A stretch of 64,000 nt of DNA. Source: Salinicola halimionae. GTDB taxonomy: Bacteria; Pseudomonadota; Gammaproteobacteria; Pseudomonadales; Halomonadaceae. The stretch spans positions 271,559 through 335,558 of the forward strand of contig NZ_PZJQ01000005.1 of assembly GCF_003206065.1 (NCBI RefSeq). The letters run 5' to 3'. Position 1 is the stretch's first letter; every line of letters begins with the position of its first letter. Positions 1 through 8,477 of this stretch are shown here, one piece after another. Below the pieces are notes generated by a model that worked only from the letters and a program-made list of their open reading frames with translations, had not been told where the DNA came from and did not search any database. Made by a program: the position numbers and the translations under genes.

Positions 1-49
1 GAATTGATCGGGATAATCCGAGTAAAATTGAAACGACTGTTGCGCTGAG

Positions 50-976
50 ATGGAGAATAGAGTGGCGTCGATCGATGATCTGGCTTTTTTCCAGCGTATC
101 GCCCAGGCCGGTAGTTTGACCGGCGCGGCCCGGGAGCTGGGGCTTTCCCTGTCCGCCGTCAGCAAGCGGCTGCAGCAGTTGGAGTCGCGCCTGGGCGTTT
201 CCCTGGCCGCACGAACGACGCGGCGTCTGGCGCTGACGGCGGAAGGGGAGCGCTACCTGAGGCGAGGGTCGATGATTCTCGATGACCTCGGGGAACTGGA
301 AAGCTCGCTACATGACCAGGGCGCCATGCTATCGGGCCGGCTGCGAATCAACGCGACGTTCGGCTTCGGCCGGCGGCATGTGGCGCCGCTGATTTCGCGT
401 TTTGCCATGCTTCACCCACAGCTGGAATTACTGCTGGAACTGACCAGCTTCCCGGTGGGTCTCGACGAGCAGGGGTTCGACATCAACATTCGTGTCGGCG
501 AGCCGCCGGATTCACGCTGGATCGCCAGACGTCTGCTCGCCAATCGCCGGATATTGTGCGCTGCGCCTGACTATCTAGCGAATGCCCCCAAACTCGAGCG
601 GTTGGAGGATCTGGGCCGTCATCGTTGTCTGATCGTACGAGAGAACGATACCGACTACTCGTTATGGCGGTTCGAAGCCACCGACGGCACCTGTGGCCAA
701 CGCGCCATTCGGGTCCAGGGTCGGCTTTCGAGTAACGACGCCGAAGCGATGACGCGGATGGCACTGGATGGTCATGGCGTGCTGCTGCGTTCCTGGTGGG
801 ATGTCCACGAGCACTTGGCGAGCGGTGAGCTGGTGGCGCTGCTGCCGTCATGGCAGGGGATCCGCGCGGATTTTCATCTGCTCTACAGCGAACGCGCGCG
901 CGATAGCGCGAGGATCCGGCAGTTCGTCGACTTCATGGTCACTGAAATGACCGGCCGGGTGCCGGCGCTACCCTGA
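50..976 (+). CDS. LysR family transcriptional regulator
   Basis: This 308-residue protein has the standard LysR layout. A winged helix-turn-helix lies at about residues 8-65 (AGSLTGAARELGLSLSAVSKR is the recognition region) and an effector-binding domain follows from about 95 to 300. The N-terminal half resembles the large group of LysR proteins that act on oxidoreductase or efflux genes. The start ATG at 50 has no strong ribosome-binding site, and a GTG at 62 is also possible. Its likely target lies upstream of the window edge, because the next gene downstream is convergent. The ligand and target are unknown. The family call is secure. Confidence 0.93.
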   Translation: MENRVASIDDLAFFQRIAQAGSLTGAARELGLSLSAVSKRLQQLESRLGVSLAARTTRRLALTAEGERYLRRGSMILDDLGELESSLHDQGAMLSGRLRINATFGFGRRHVAPLISRFAMLHPQLELLLELTSFPVGLDEQGFDINIRVGEPPDSRWIARRLLANRRILCAAPDYLANAPKLERLEDLGRHRCLIVRENDTDYSLWRFEATDGTCGQRAIRVQGRLSSNDAEAMTRMALDGHGVLLRSWWDVHEHLASGELVALLPSWQGIRADFHLLYSERARDSARIRQFVDFMVTEMTGRVPALP

Positions 977-1037
977 GGGTGGCTACGAAAAGGAATGGGC
1001 ATTCGGGCGCCGAGATCTCGGCGGCGGAATGACAGGC

Positions 1038-1068
1038 AAAAAAAATGCCTACCAGGGGATGGTAGGCA
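1038..1068 (-). terminator. Rho-independent terminator after the binding-protein gene
   Basis: TGCCTACC (1046-1053) and GGTAGGCA (1061-1068) form an 8-bp stem with a 7-nt loop. On the minus strand it is followed by eight T residues (the A run at 1038-1045). It lies about 160 bp after the stop of the minus-strand binding-protein gene. Confidence 0.8.
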
Positions 1069-1227
1069 AGTAAGGGATCATTCAAGGGAACATTAACTCA
1101 GAGTGCAGCGTGTTCCCTTTAGTTCCAACGAGGGTCAAAAAAAGTGCCATGAATTTGTAACGGTTTTTTGCTGACACCGTTTACGCTTCGAGCGTCGATT
1201 CTTTCGCTTGATCCTTCCGCGTCGACG

Positions 1228-2187
1228 TTACAGCGAGAACGCCGATTTCACCGCTGGCCATGCGGGCTGTTCATCCTGCGTCTTCACACCCTTCATCATG
1301 GCTTCGATGCGATCCGGATGGTCTTCGATCCAGGTTTTGGCGACCTCTTCCATCGATTTTTCTTCCTGACCGTACTGCTTGATCATCCAGCTCTGTTCTT
1401 CGGCAGAGAACGAGAACTGATTGAAGAAGGTCACCAGATTCGGATTGGCATCGGCGTAGTCGCTAGCCATCAAGGTGCGCACATCGCTTGCGCCGTTGCC
1501 CTCGCCGAACAGATTCTTGGAGTCGCTGAGATATTGCATCGGCAGTTCGAGGTTCATCCAGTGCGGCGTCCAGCCGACCCAGACGATGGGCTCCTCGTTG
1601 GCGATATGGCTCTTGGCCGCGCTCAGCATGCCGACCGTGCTGGTATCGACCAGGGTCCAGTCACCCAGGCCCCAGGTATCTTCATCGATCGCCTTGTTGA
1701 GAATCTCGCTGGCGGCCGAGCCCGCACCAAAGCCGTAGATCTCGCCATTGAACTCATCGCGATGTGCATCGAGATCGGCAAACGAGGTGATCCCGCTGTC
1801 AGAGACGTAGTCGGGCACGGCCAGCGTCATCTGGGCACCGGTCACATTGGTGGCCAGACGGGTGATGCTGCCATCGTCTTCCAACGGCTCCAGCATCGGA
1901 TTCTGTGCCGGCAGCCAGGCGCCGAGAAAAACGTCCACGTCGCCCGTGTTGAGGCCCTGATAGATCACTTGCAGGCCGATGTCCTGGGCCTTGCTCTGGT
2001 AACCCAGCGGTGCCAGCAGCTGGTGGGCGATCTCGGTCTTCACGGTGATCCCGGGCCAGGACGGTACACCGAAGTTGATCTGCTTGTCAGCCGCCATCGC
2101 CGAGCTCGTGCCGGCCAGCATCACGCCAGCGCTCATCATGAAACCGGTGGTCAGGGTCAGGGCGGAAATCGTCTTCGATCGTTTCAT
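1228..2187 (-). CDS. Glycine betaine/carnitine/choline-type ABC substrate-binding protein
   Basis: A 319-residue periplasmic binding protein of the OpuAC/ProX family. Residues 1-32 form a signal peptide with probable cleavage after Ala-Met-Ala. Tryptophans at about 44, 91, 203, 206 and 210 are candidates for the aromatic box that binds quaternary ammonium groups in this family. No permease or ATPase gene is adjacent, so it either serves a transporter encoded elsewhere or is an orphan receptor. The neighbouring gamma-butyrobetaine dioxygenase, on the same strand but separated by its own terminator, suggests the ligand is gamma-butyrobetaine, carnitine or a related betaine; this is inference. 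The family call is firm, the ligand is not. Confidence 0.88.
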   Translation of the reverse strand: MKRSKTISALTLTTGFMMSAGVMLAGTSSAMAADKQINFGVPSWPGITVKTEIAHQLLAPLGYQSKAQDIGLQVIYQGLNTGDVDVFLGAWLPAQNPMLEPLEDDGSITRLATNVTGAQMTLAVPDYVSDSGITSFADLDAHRDEFNGEIYGFGAGSAASEILNKAIDEDTWGLGDWTLVDTSTVGMLSAAKSHIANEEPIVWVGWTPHWMNLELPMQYLSDSKNLFGEGNGASDVRTLMASDYADANPNLVTFFNQFSFSAEEQSWMIKQYGQEEKSMEEVAKTWIEDHPDRIEAMMKGVKTQDEQPAWPAVKSAFSL

Positions 2188-2326
2188 TTGTTGTCTCCTG
2201 TCGTTCCCTCAATTGGCGTATCCCCGGCGTGATCGCATGCTGCCGAGCAATAACGCAATGCCTAAACAGCGTACTGGCTGGCAAAAGCGCAGCGTCTGAC
2301 CGCGAAAGCGTACCGGGAATACACGC

Positions 2327-2368
2327 AGAAAAGCCGCCCGGCCATGAGTCCATGGCGTCGGGCGGCTT
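2327..2368 (-). terminator. Strong hairpin terminator after gamma-butyrobetaine dioxygenase
   Basis: AAGCCGCCCG (2331-2340) pairs with CGGGCGGCTT (2359-2368), and an inner GCCATG/CATGGC extends the stem. On the minus strand it ends in a short T run. It sits 27 bp after the dioxygenase stop and separates that gene from the binding-protein gene downstream. Confidence 0.8.
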
Positions 2369-2394
2369 GTATCAACGCAGTGCTGATCGTCGGC

Positions 2395-3627
2395 TCACCG
2401 TGACAGCACCCGTAGATGTGATTGCAACATGTCCAGGTCGAGATAGGTACCCTGAAGATGGCGCTTGCCGGTGTTGGGGTCGAAGGCATTACGACCATGC
2501 AGCACGCGGCGGTTATCGAACGCGACCATCTGGCCCGGCTCGAGCGTCAGCTCGACCCGCTGTTCCGGGCGGCGCAGGATCTGCCAGAAGGCGCGATAGG
2601 CGTCGTACCATGCCTCGATCTGATCTGCCGACAGGCTCAGCGTATCGCGAATCCAGTTGTTGAAGCGGATCTCGCGCGGACGGCCTGCCTCATCCAGATC
2701 GATTACCGGTTCGCGCACGGCGATATCGTGTCCATCATCCTGGAAGCGGAAGTCGATCAGCGTTTCCGACAGGACTCGGAAGGCATCGGGATTTTCCGCA
2801 CGCAGGATCTCGGCTACCGCGAAACCGTCGGCAAAGCTGGACTCACCTCCTTCGGCATCGTTTTCCAGGCAGTAGAGTAGCTGGATGTCCGGTGGCTGGC
2901 GCCAGTTGGGCAGGTCGGTATGTAGCTCGAGACCGATGGCCGTGTAGGCGGCATTGTTCGGATTGGGGACCGAGCGCACGTCGAAACGGCCGCCAAAATT
3001 GGTCGAGCGCATCGGGCCGATGCTTTCCGCGATGCGCGAGACTTCTTCCAGCTCGCACGGGCCCTGATCGAGCATGACCAGTCCGTCGCGCAGCAATGCC
3101 CTGACCCAACGGCTCCGGCCATCGCCTTCACCGACGAAATCGGCGTGAACGATGTGGTCTGGCGTGAACGTTTCAGCCCAGGGTGTTGCTGTCGGCAACA
3201 GGGTCGCCAACTCTTGTCCCGGGCAGCGCTGATATAGCCATCCGGCATCGAAGCGCGAGACGTGTCCGTCGCGCCAGGCAAGCGTCAGGGAGTGGGCATC
3301 GAACTCGAACGACTCCAGCGCGTCATCGCTTGCGAAGCGCTCCCATAGCGGATCGTCCAATAGCTTGTAGAGGCGCTCACGCGTCATCGGATGGCGGCAC
3401 TGGTCGCAGGCGCAATGATCGCGCAGCCACATCAACGGAAACTGGCCGGTGCGGCTATCCGACCAGGTCAGCGTCAGGCGACGCGCCTGTAGCGTGGCGC
3501 TGTCGAGCGTCGCGGCCGGGGCTCCACGGCCCTGTCGATAATGGCGCAGTTCGGCCATGTCGATAGGAGCCTGTTTCTGGTTCTGGGGATCGCCCCAGGC
3601 GTCGTTGAAGGCGTTTCCGGATGACAA
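2395..3627 (-). CDS. Gamma-butyrobetaine dioxygenase (2-oxoglutarate dependent)
   Basis: This enzyme hydroxylates gamma-butyrobetaine to L-carnitine using Fe(II), oxygen and 2-oxoglutarate. The 410-residue length fits the family. The N-terminal zinc-binding domain shows C72, C74 and C77 within DHCACDQCRHP. The C-terminal jelly-roll domain carries the iron facial triad H236-x-D238 (LHTDLPNW) and H377 (VLHGRN). An arginine near 389 is a candidate for oxoglutarate binding. The gene is divergent from a LysR gene and followed by a binding protein for quaternary amines. Carnitine would serve as a compatible solute or carbon and nitrogen source. Trimethyllysine dioxygenase is the closest alternative but is mostly eukaryotic. 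Confidence 0.92.
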   Translation of the reverse strand: MSSGNAFNDAWGDPQNQKQAPIDMAELRHYRQGRGAPAATLDSATLQARRLTLTWSDSRTGQFPLMWLRDHCACDQCRHPMTRERLYKLLDDPLWERFASDDALESFEFDAHSLTLAWRDGHVSRFDAGWLYQRCPGQELATLLPTATPWAETFTPDHIVHADFVGEGDGRSRWVRALLRDGLVMLDQGPCELEEVSRIAESIGPMRSTNFGGRFDVRSVPNPNNAAYTAIGLELHTDLPNWRQPPDIQLLYCLENDAEGGESSFADGFAVAEILRAENPDAFRVLSETLIDFRFQDDGHDIAVREPVIDLDEAGRPREIRFNNWIRDTLSLSADQIEAWYDAYRAFWQILRRPEQRVELTLEPGQMVAFDNRRVLHGRNAFDPNTGKRHLQGTYLDLDMLQSHLRVLSR

Positions 3628-3804
3628 AAGGGCACTTCCTCGATGGCTGACAGCGCCATCTTTGTTAGTAACGTGTGTTATTGCGTTTCACTAGGATGCG
3701 GATTGCGTCGAGCCATGACAAACGATTAATCTGACCGCTAAGGCCAAGTTGAGCTAATGACTCGCTTTGGCTATCAGGCCAACGAATGACATCCAGGAAG
3801 TTCC
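3628..3804. promoter_or_regulatory. Divergent promoter region between dioxygenase and LysR genes
   Basis: This 177-bp AT-richer spacer separates two divergent genes, as is usual for a LysR regulator and its target. T-N11-A type sites can be fitted in several places, but no single operator can be picked by eye. Confidence 0.5.
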
Positions 3805-4680
3805 ATGTCCGATTTACCCCCGGTGTTATGGCTGCAGGCGTTCGAGGCGGCGGCACGAACGCTGAGCTTTACCGAGGCCGGACGAGAGCTCGGCGTCACG
3901 CAGTCGGCGATCAGTCAGCGCATCCGGCTGCTGGAAGATCGTGTCGGCCAGCCGCTGTTCGTGCGTTATCCGCGCAGCCTGGCGCTGACGCCGGCAGGGC
4001 AAGCCTGGTTGCCCAGCGTCCAAGGCGCGTTCACGCGTCTGGCCGAGGGCACGTCGGAAGTCTTCGGACCCAGCCCGGGGGCGCCGGTCACGCTGCGAGC
4101 CACGCCAGCGATGCAGCAGACCTGGTTGGCACCGAGACTGATGCGCTTTCAGCAGATGCACCCCGAAATCACCTTGCGGCTGGTCAGTGCGATCTGGGCG
4201 GACGATTTCGGCGCCGAGGGTGCCGATCTGGAGATCCGCTACGGCCACGGTGAGTGGAGCGACGTCGTCGCGGAATGTCTCGGTGAAGAGCGGCTGTTGC
4301 CGGTCTGTTCCGCGGCGTTGGCGGCGGAGCTTCACTCGCCCGAGGATCTCGCTGGCAAGACGCTACTCCACGCTGCCGGATTCGCCGCCGGTTGGCCGCG
4401 GTGGCTGGCCGAGGCCGGTTTTGCCGGTCTGGAGCACCGCTGCCAGGCGATGATCTGCGATACGCATGTAACGACCCTGGCGCTGGCTTCCTACGGGGGC
4501 GGCGTCGCGCTGTCACATCGCCGGCTGCTGGAAGCCAGCCGCGACCTGGTCGCGCCGTTCGATCTCGATATGGCAACGGATGAAGCCTTCTGGCTGGTCC
4601 GGCCCAGCCGCCGCCAGTTGCGCCCCGCGGCGGTCGCGCTATGGGACTGGCTCTCCCAGACCAGCGAATCGCCACCGTAA
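3805..4680 (+). CDS. LysR family regulator, GcvA-like
   Basis: A 291-residue LysR protein with a helix-turn-helix at about residues 8-65 (LSFTEAGRELGVTQSAISQRI) and a GcvA-type effector domain. The start ATG at 3805 has AGGAAG nine bases upstream. It is divergent from the gamma-butyrobetaine dioxygenase gene, which makes it the probable regulator of that gene and of its own expression. The effector could be gamma-butyrobetaine, carnitine or a breakdown product. The family is certain and the target is inferred from gene order. Confidence 0.92.
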   Translation: MSDLPPVLWLQAFEAAARTLSFTEAGRELGVTQSAISQRIRLLEDRVGQPLFVRYPRSLALTPAGQAWLPSVQGAFTRLAEGTSEVFGPSPGAPVTLRATPAMQQTWLAPRLMRFQQMHPEITLRLVSAIWADDFGAEGADLEIRYGHGEWSDVVAECLGEERLLPVCSAALAAELHSPEDLAGKTLLHAAGFAAGWPRWLAEAGFAGLEHRCQAMICDTHVTTLALASYGGGVALSHRRLLEASRDLVAPFDLDMATDEAFWLVRPSRRQLRPAAVALWDWLSQTSESPP

Positions 4681-4762
4681 ATCCCACGAATCTCGACCCT
4701 GATCTAGCGTGCGGCAGGCGCTGCGCTACGCTGAGATAAGATATCGTCACCGGAGGTGGTCC

Positions 4763-5203
4763 ATGCGAATCGCTATTCTGCCCGTCGCACGCCGCAATAC
4801 GCTGGCACTGACCTGTCTCGCGCTGGTACTGGCCAGTTCGACGTTGATCAGTTCCCCCGCCCTGGCCGACGGCGTCACTGTCGTCGACCCCCAGACCGGT
4901 CATCGAGTGAGACTGCCGGACAACAATCGCGACGGTCGCGCCGATTACGTGCCCAAACGGTTGGAGGTTCACGTCAGCCCAGGGCTGACGTATCCACGAG
5001 AAACGCGCGAGCAGCGCCCCAGCGGCGGCGGTTCGATCTGCCACGGCAGCGATGGGGGCTCGACTGTCTCCACCGCACGGCGGAACTGCGACCCCAGTGC
5101 CCCGGCCGGCGATGACGGCGCTCAGGATGCCCCCGGCACTGCCACTAATTCGCCGTCGGCACCGACCCGTCCGAGTTCGTCCTCGTCCACGAAACTCAAC
5201 TGA
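4763..5203 (+). CDS. Secreted protein of unknown function
   Basis: A 146-residue protein starting at ATG 4763, chosen because CGGAGGTGG lies just upstream; an in-frame start at 4709 lacks a ribosome-binding site. Residues 1 to about 35 are a signal peptide ending in SSPALA. The mature part begins with a segment containing DNNRDGRADY, which resembles a calcium-binding or EF-hand-like D-x-N-x-D-G turn. It ends in a Ser, Pro and Thr-rich low-complexity tail from about residue 95. Two cysteines (SICHG and RNCDP) could form a disulfide. No family was recognised. It is convergent with the threonine aldolase gene. Confidence 0.75.
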   Translation: MRIAILPVARRNTLALTCLALVLASSTLISSPALADGVTVVDPQTGHRVRLPDNNRDGRADYVPKRLEVHVSPGLTYPRETREQRPSGGGSICHGSDGGSTVSTARRNCDPSAPAGDDGAQDAPGTATNSPSAPTRPSSSSSTKLN

Positions 5204-5216
5204 GGTGGCCGTAACG

Positions 5217-6227
5217 TCAGCGGGTAAAGTACTCGCCCAGGGTCTCGACGACGCGGTCGATATCGGCCATCGACACATCGCGATGGGTCACGAATCGCGG
5301 TGCGTAAAGCGCACCGACGAGGATCTCGCGCTCTTTCAGCCAAGCGTGTAACCGAGCCGGGTCGAGTTCCGGTCGCGTGAACTCGACGAACACCATGTTG
5401 GTAGCCTGCGCCGTCACCGTGATGCCGTCGATACCCGCCAGGCCCGTGGCCAGATGCTCGGCCTTGGCGTGGTCTTCGATCAGTGGCGCCAGATGGTGCT
5501 CCAGCGCGTATTCGCACGCGGCCGCCAGCATTCCGACCTGACGCATGCCACCACCGACCACCTTGCGCCAGCGTCGCGCTGTTTCGATGAAGTCGGCAGG
5601 GCCGACCAATACCGAACCGGCGGGCGCCCCCAGCCCCTTCGAGCAACAGATCGAGGCGGTATCGAAGGGGCTGCAAAGCGCTTTCAAACTCGCCCCGGTA
5701 GCGGCAGCGGCGTTGCCAATCCGAGCGCCGTCAAGATGGGTGGCCAAGCCGAAACGCCGAGCCAGCGTCGTCGCTTCATCGACATAGCCGGCATCCAGAA
5801 CCTGTCCATGGAACGTGTTTTCCAACGTCAACAGGCGAGTGCGTGCGAAGTGCGGATCGATCGGCTTGACCGCCGCCTCGATCTTTTTCAGCGGCAGCGT
5901 GCCGTCCGCCTCATTCTCGATCGGCTGCGGCTGGATTCCGCCCAGCACCGCCGCGCCGCCGCCTTCCATGCGGTAAGTATGCGCCTGCTGGCCGACGATA
6001 TACTCGTCGCCGCGCTGGCAGTGGCTCAACAGCGCCACCAGATTGCTCTGGGTGCCGGAAGGGAAGAACAGCGCCGCCGCCTTGCCGGTGCGCTCGGCGA
6101 TATAGGCTTCCAGATGCGCCACGCTAGGGTCGTCGCCCCACACGTCATCGCCCAACGGCGCATCGAACATCACCTGACGCATCGCCTCGCTGGGGCGGGT
6201 GACGGTATCGCTGCGAAGATCGATCAT
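5217..6227 (-). CDS. Low-specificity L-threonine aldolase
   Basis: A PLP enzyme that cleaves L-threonine and L-allo-threonine to glycine and acetaldehyde. The 336-residue protein starts at 6227 with MIDLRSDTVTRP, the conserved N-terminus of the family. The reading frame stays open to 6398, but that extension is unlike the family. The PLP lysine is in CCSKGLGAPAGS. FPSGTQSN and HLDGARIGNA are further family signatures. The gene is divergent from the YciI gene and convergent with the secreted protein. It may feed glycine into one-carbon metabolism or glycine betaine synthesis, which is inference. Confidence 0.93.
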   Translation of the reverse strand: MIDLRSDTVTRPSEAMRQVMFDAPLGDDVWGDDPSVAHLEAYIAERTGKAAALFFPSGTQSNLVALLSHCQRGDEYIVGQQAHTYRMEGGGAAVLGGIQPQPIENEADGTLPLKKIEAAVKPIDPHFARTRLLTLENTFHGQVLDAGYVDEATTLARRFGLATHLDGARIGNAAAATGASLKALCSPFDTASICCSKGLGAPAGSVLVGPADFIETARRWRKVVGGGMRQVGMLAAACEYALEHHLAPLIEDHAKAEHLATGLAGIDGITVTAQATNMVFVEFTRPELDPARLHAWLKEREILVGALYAPRFVTHRDVSMADIDRVVETLGEYFTR

Positions 6228-6396
6228 GGAATTTGGCCTTTTGCGCGTGGTATTGGATTTGATCAGAGATTGTAGCGGCAATGGTGGCGTGTCGCGGAAC
6301 AAAGGGATTGTACCGCCAATGCCAATTTGCTCGGCCAGGAGGGCTGACGCATGATGCGAGTCACCTTCGAAAACATCTAAACGACAGGAGAGGCGC

Positions 6397-6693
6397 ATGA
6401 AACAGTACGCCGTGGTGGCTTACGACTATACCGACGACGAGGCACTCGACCGTCGACTGGCCAATCGCGATGCGCATCTGGCAGGCGTTCGTGAGCTGGC
6501 CAGCCAGGGGAAATTTCTCAGTGGCGGCGCGATTCTCAACGACGACGGCAAGATGATCGGCTCCAACGCGCATTTTCGTTTCGACGACCGCGCCGATCTC
6601 GACGCCTGGCTCGAAACCGAGCCCTACATGACCGGGCGGGTCTGGGAGCGCGTCGATATTCGTGAAGTGAAGCTCTTCGATCCCAGCGCCTGA
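6397..6693 (+). CDS. YciI family protein
   Basis: A 98-residue single-domain YCII protein, related to muconolactone isomerase-fold and Dabb proteins. The conserved residues are an H-L-A segment (RDAHLAGVREL), a central G-G-A-I, and the terminal PYMTGRVWERVDIREVKLF. Such proteins are small putative enzymes with a His-Asp pair; the reaction is generally unknown. GACAGGAGAGG lies before the ATG. The downstream gene starts 7 bp after this stop, so the two form an operon. Confidence 0.88.
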   Translation: MKQYAVVAYDYTDDEALDRRLANRDAHLAGVRELASQGKFLSGGAILNDDGKMIGSNAHFRFDDRADLDAWLETEPYMTGRVWERVDIREVKLFDPSA

Positions 6694-6700
6694 GGCCCTC

Positions 6701-7045
6701 ATGACCGATAGCGTCTCGCTACCCTCGCAGGTCCGTCAGCTTCTCGAAACGGCGCCACGGGAAACCCTGCCGCTGACCTACCAGCAGCTCGCCGAGGCGT
6801 TGGGGTTACAGCCGCCGCGCACCATCCAGCGTGTCGCCCAGGCGCTGGAAGGCGTGATGCGGGAAGACGCCCAACACAACCGACCGTTCATCGCGGCACT
6901 CGTCGTCAGCCGCCGCGGGGAAGGGCTGCCGGCGCAGGGTTTCTTCGATCTCGCGGTGGAACTGGGGCGATTTCCCGCCGACCCGGCGCAGCACGCCGAG
7001 GTTTGGCGGCAGGAGATCGAACGCGCGCTGGCGGCAAAGGCATAG
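6701..7045 (+). CDS. Small conserved protein of unknown function, possible HTH fold
   Basis: A 114-residue cytosolic protein in an apparent operon with the YciI gene. The region LPLTYQQLAEALGLQPPRTIQRVAQALE at about residues 24-50 reads like a helix-turn-helix. The rest (RPFIAALVVSRRGEGLPAQGFFDLAVELGRFP) is a conserved block seen in hypothetical proteins of marine gammaproteobacteria, but I cannot name the family. A decayed second copy of residues 47-110 lies at 8804-9010, which shows that this sequence has been duplicated or re-imported nearby. Confidence 0.8.
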   Translation: MTDSVSLPSQVRQLLETAPRETLPLTYQQLAEALGLQPPRTIQRVAQALEGVMREDAQHNRPFIAALVVSRRGEGLPAQGFFDLAVELGRFPADPAQHAEVWRQEIERALAAKA

Positions 7046-7084
7046 GCGCACCCTGCCAACTGCCGGTTCAAGCCGAAGCGCGGA

Positions 7085-7951
7085 TCATGCGTTCTTGGCG
7101 CCAGTCGCCGGCAGTTCCATTAGCAGCGGCCCGCCGGCCAGGGCTTGGCGCAGGCGAGTGGCGAGGAGTTCCAGGATGGCGTCGTTCTCGCCCACCAGCC
7201 GAGTCGTCACGATGTTCAGGCCGGGGGAGTTCGACATTGCCTGCGTGCAGATCTCCGCGATATCGCCGCCTTCACCGGCGTGACGGCCCGGGGAAAGAAA
7301 CAGCATGGACAGGATCACGTCACTTTCGGCCAGCGCCGGTGAGGCCAGCAACGTCTCCAGCAGTGGCTCGTTGAAGCGGTAGGCGTCGCCGTCACGGCGT
7401 TCCATCGAAGCGAAAGTAACGCAGTCGACCTCATCGGCCAGCAGCGCGCTCAGTTGCCCGGCGAGATAGTTGCGTACCGCCGTGACCTCCGGGATCGGGC
7501 TGCCGTGATCGACCAGCACGACCTTGGGCCGGGACTGGCCGCTAATGCGCTCGCGCACGTTGTCGGCGAGAAGTTGCGCCAGGCGCAGATCCGGCGCCAG
7601 CAGCGTGTCGACCAGCGGCGGGGCGACCTTCACCGAGAGCTGCGGGTAGTTGGCCTGCACCTCGGCCAACCGCTCCGGCAGGTAGCGGATCAGCGCCTGG
7701 CTCGGCCCGAAGAAGAAGGGCAGGATCAGCAGCTCCGTCACGCCCTCGGCCGCATATCGTTCGGCCAGCGGCCCTAGCGAGACGGCCTTCTGCCCGCCGA
7801 GTTGCTCGGGCGGAATCTTGAAGGAGTGGAGTAGCGATGCGGCCTCGACCGCCTCGCCCGTGGCCTGGCTCAAGGCGTCGGCAAGACGACGCAGATTGAG
7901 CGTCGCCTGAGGGCGCAGGGAGCCGTTGTCGACGAGCAGAATCTTTCGCAT
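7085..7951 (-). CDS. CbiX/SirB-like chelatase family protein
   Basis: A 288-residue protein with two tandem CbiX-like halves. The first begins ILLVDNGSLRPQA and the second KVVLVDHGSPIPEVTAVRNYL. The second contains FLSPGRHAGEGGDIAEI, where the histidine matches the metal-binding histidine of sirohydrochlorin and cobalt chelatases. The first half has Asn instead of His in the VD(H/N)GS motif, so only one half may be catalytic. Possible roles are sirohydrochlorin cobalt or iron chelation for siroheme, which the CysI product in this window needs, or another tetrapyrrole step. No biosynthetic partners are adjacent. It is convergent with the 6701 gene. Confidence 0.8.
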   Translation of the reverse strand: MRKILLVDNGSLRPQATLNLRRLADALSQATGEAVEAASLLHSFKIPPEQLGGQKAVSLGPLAERYAAEGVTELLILPFFFGPSQALIRYLPERLAEVQANYPQLSVKVAPPLVDTLLAPDLRLAQLLADNVRERISGQSRPKVVLVDHGSPIPEVTAVRNYLAGQLSALLADEVDCVTFASMERRDGDAYRFNEPLLETLLASPALAESDVILSMLFLSPGRHAGEGGDIAEICTQAMSNSPGLNIVTTRLVGENDAILELLATRLRQALAGGPLLMELPATGAKNA

Positions 7952-8033
7952 GGGGTCTCAAAGCTGGTACAGATAGATGGCAAATCAAGTATCTCGCGGC
8001 AAAGCGAGTCGATACGAAGCCAGCATAATCGAC

Positions 8034-8099
8034 TTTCCCGATAGGGAAAAATAGCCAAGAGGTGGGCTGATAGCGCCCTGATTGTCCCTATCGGGAAAA
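8034..8099. promoter_or_regulatory. Pair of inverted operator-like repeats
   Basis: TTTCCCGATAGGGAAA (8034-8049) and its near reverse complement TCCCTATCGGGAAAA (8085-8099) share an exact 11-bp inverted core (CCCGATAGGGA and TCCCTATCGGG). Each copy is itself nearly palindromic. They lie between the divergent chelatase and antitoxin genes and look like paired binding sites for a dimeric repressor. Which gene they serve is not clear. Confidence 0.55.
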
Positions 8100-8240
8100 T
8101 GGGTAGCCTTTTGAGCGGGAGGGTCAGGCAAGATAAATAAATGCTACCGAGCACGCGCGGCTGCGGCATACGCCATGACTGGCCTTGTTAGGGCCTTTCA
8201 ATCGACATAGCATAGCTTTATCGCTACTCGCGGAGGCGTC

Positions 8241-8477
8241 ATGACTACCGAAACGCTGGATCACCTACGCTCCCAGATTTTGACTCTCTCCGAGTCAGAA
8301 CGCGCGGCGCTGGCTCGCGAACTCATCATGAGCCTGGATGGCCCCCGTGACCACTCCGTTGAGCAAGCCTGGAACGAGGAAATCGTTCGACGTGCATCCA
8401 AGGCCAAAAGCGGCAAGGGCACAATGTTAAGTCGCGAAGAATTCCGAACCAAGATGCGGGCGAGACTGGGCCAGTAA
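8241..8477 (+). CDS. Antitoxin of a type II toxin-antitoxin pair
   Basis: This 78-residue protein fits the putative addiction module component family (TIGR02574/Unstab_antitox). The hallmark is LSESERAALARELIMSLDG near the N-terminus followed by VEQAWNEEIVRRA. A GCGGAGGCG site precedes the ATG. The toxin GTG codon follows the TAA stop directly, so the pair is translationally coupled. It is expected to bind and neutralise the ParE-like toxin and to repress the operon. Confidence 0.87.
   Translation: MTTETLDHLRSQILTLSESERAALARELIMSLDGPRDHSVEQAWNEEIVRRASKAKSGKGTMLSREEFRTKMRARLGQ

Noticed and set aside
8176-8190. GGCCTTGTTAGGGCC upstream of the antitoxin, considered as an attC core
   Set aside because: It contains GTTAGGG, which fails the GTTRRRY consensus at the last base, and has no matching L boxes or second core.
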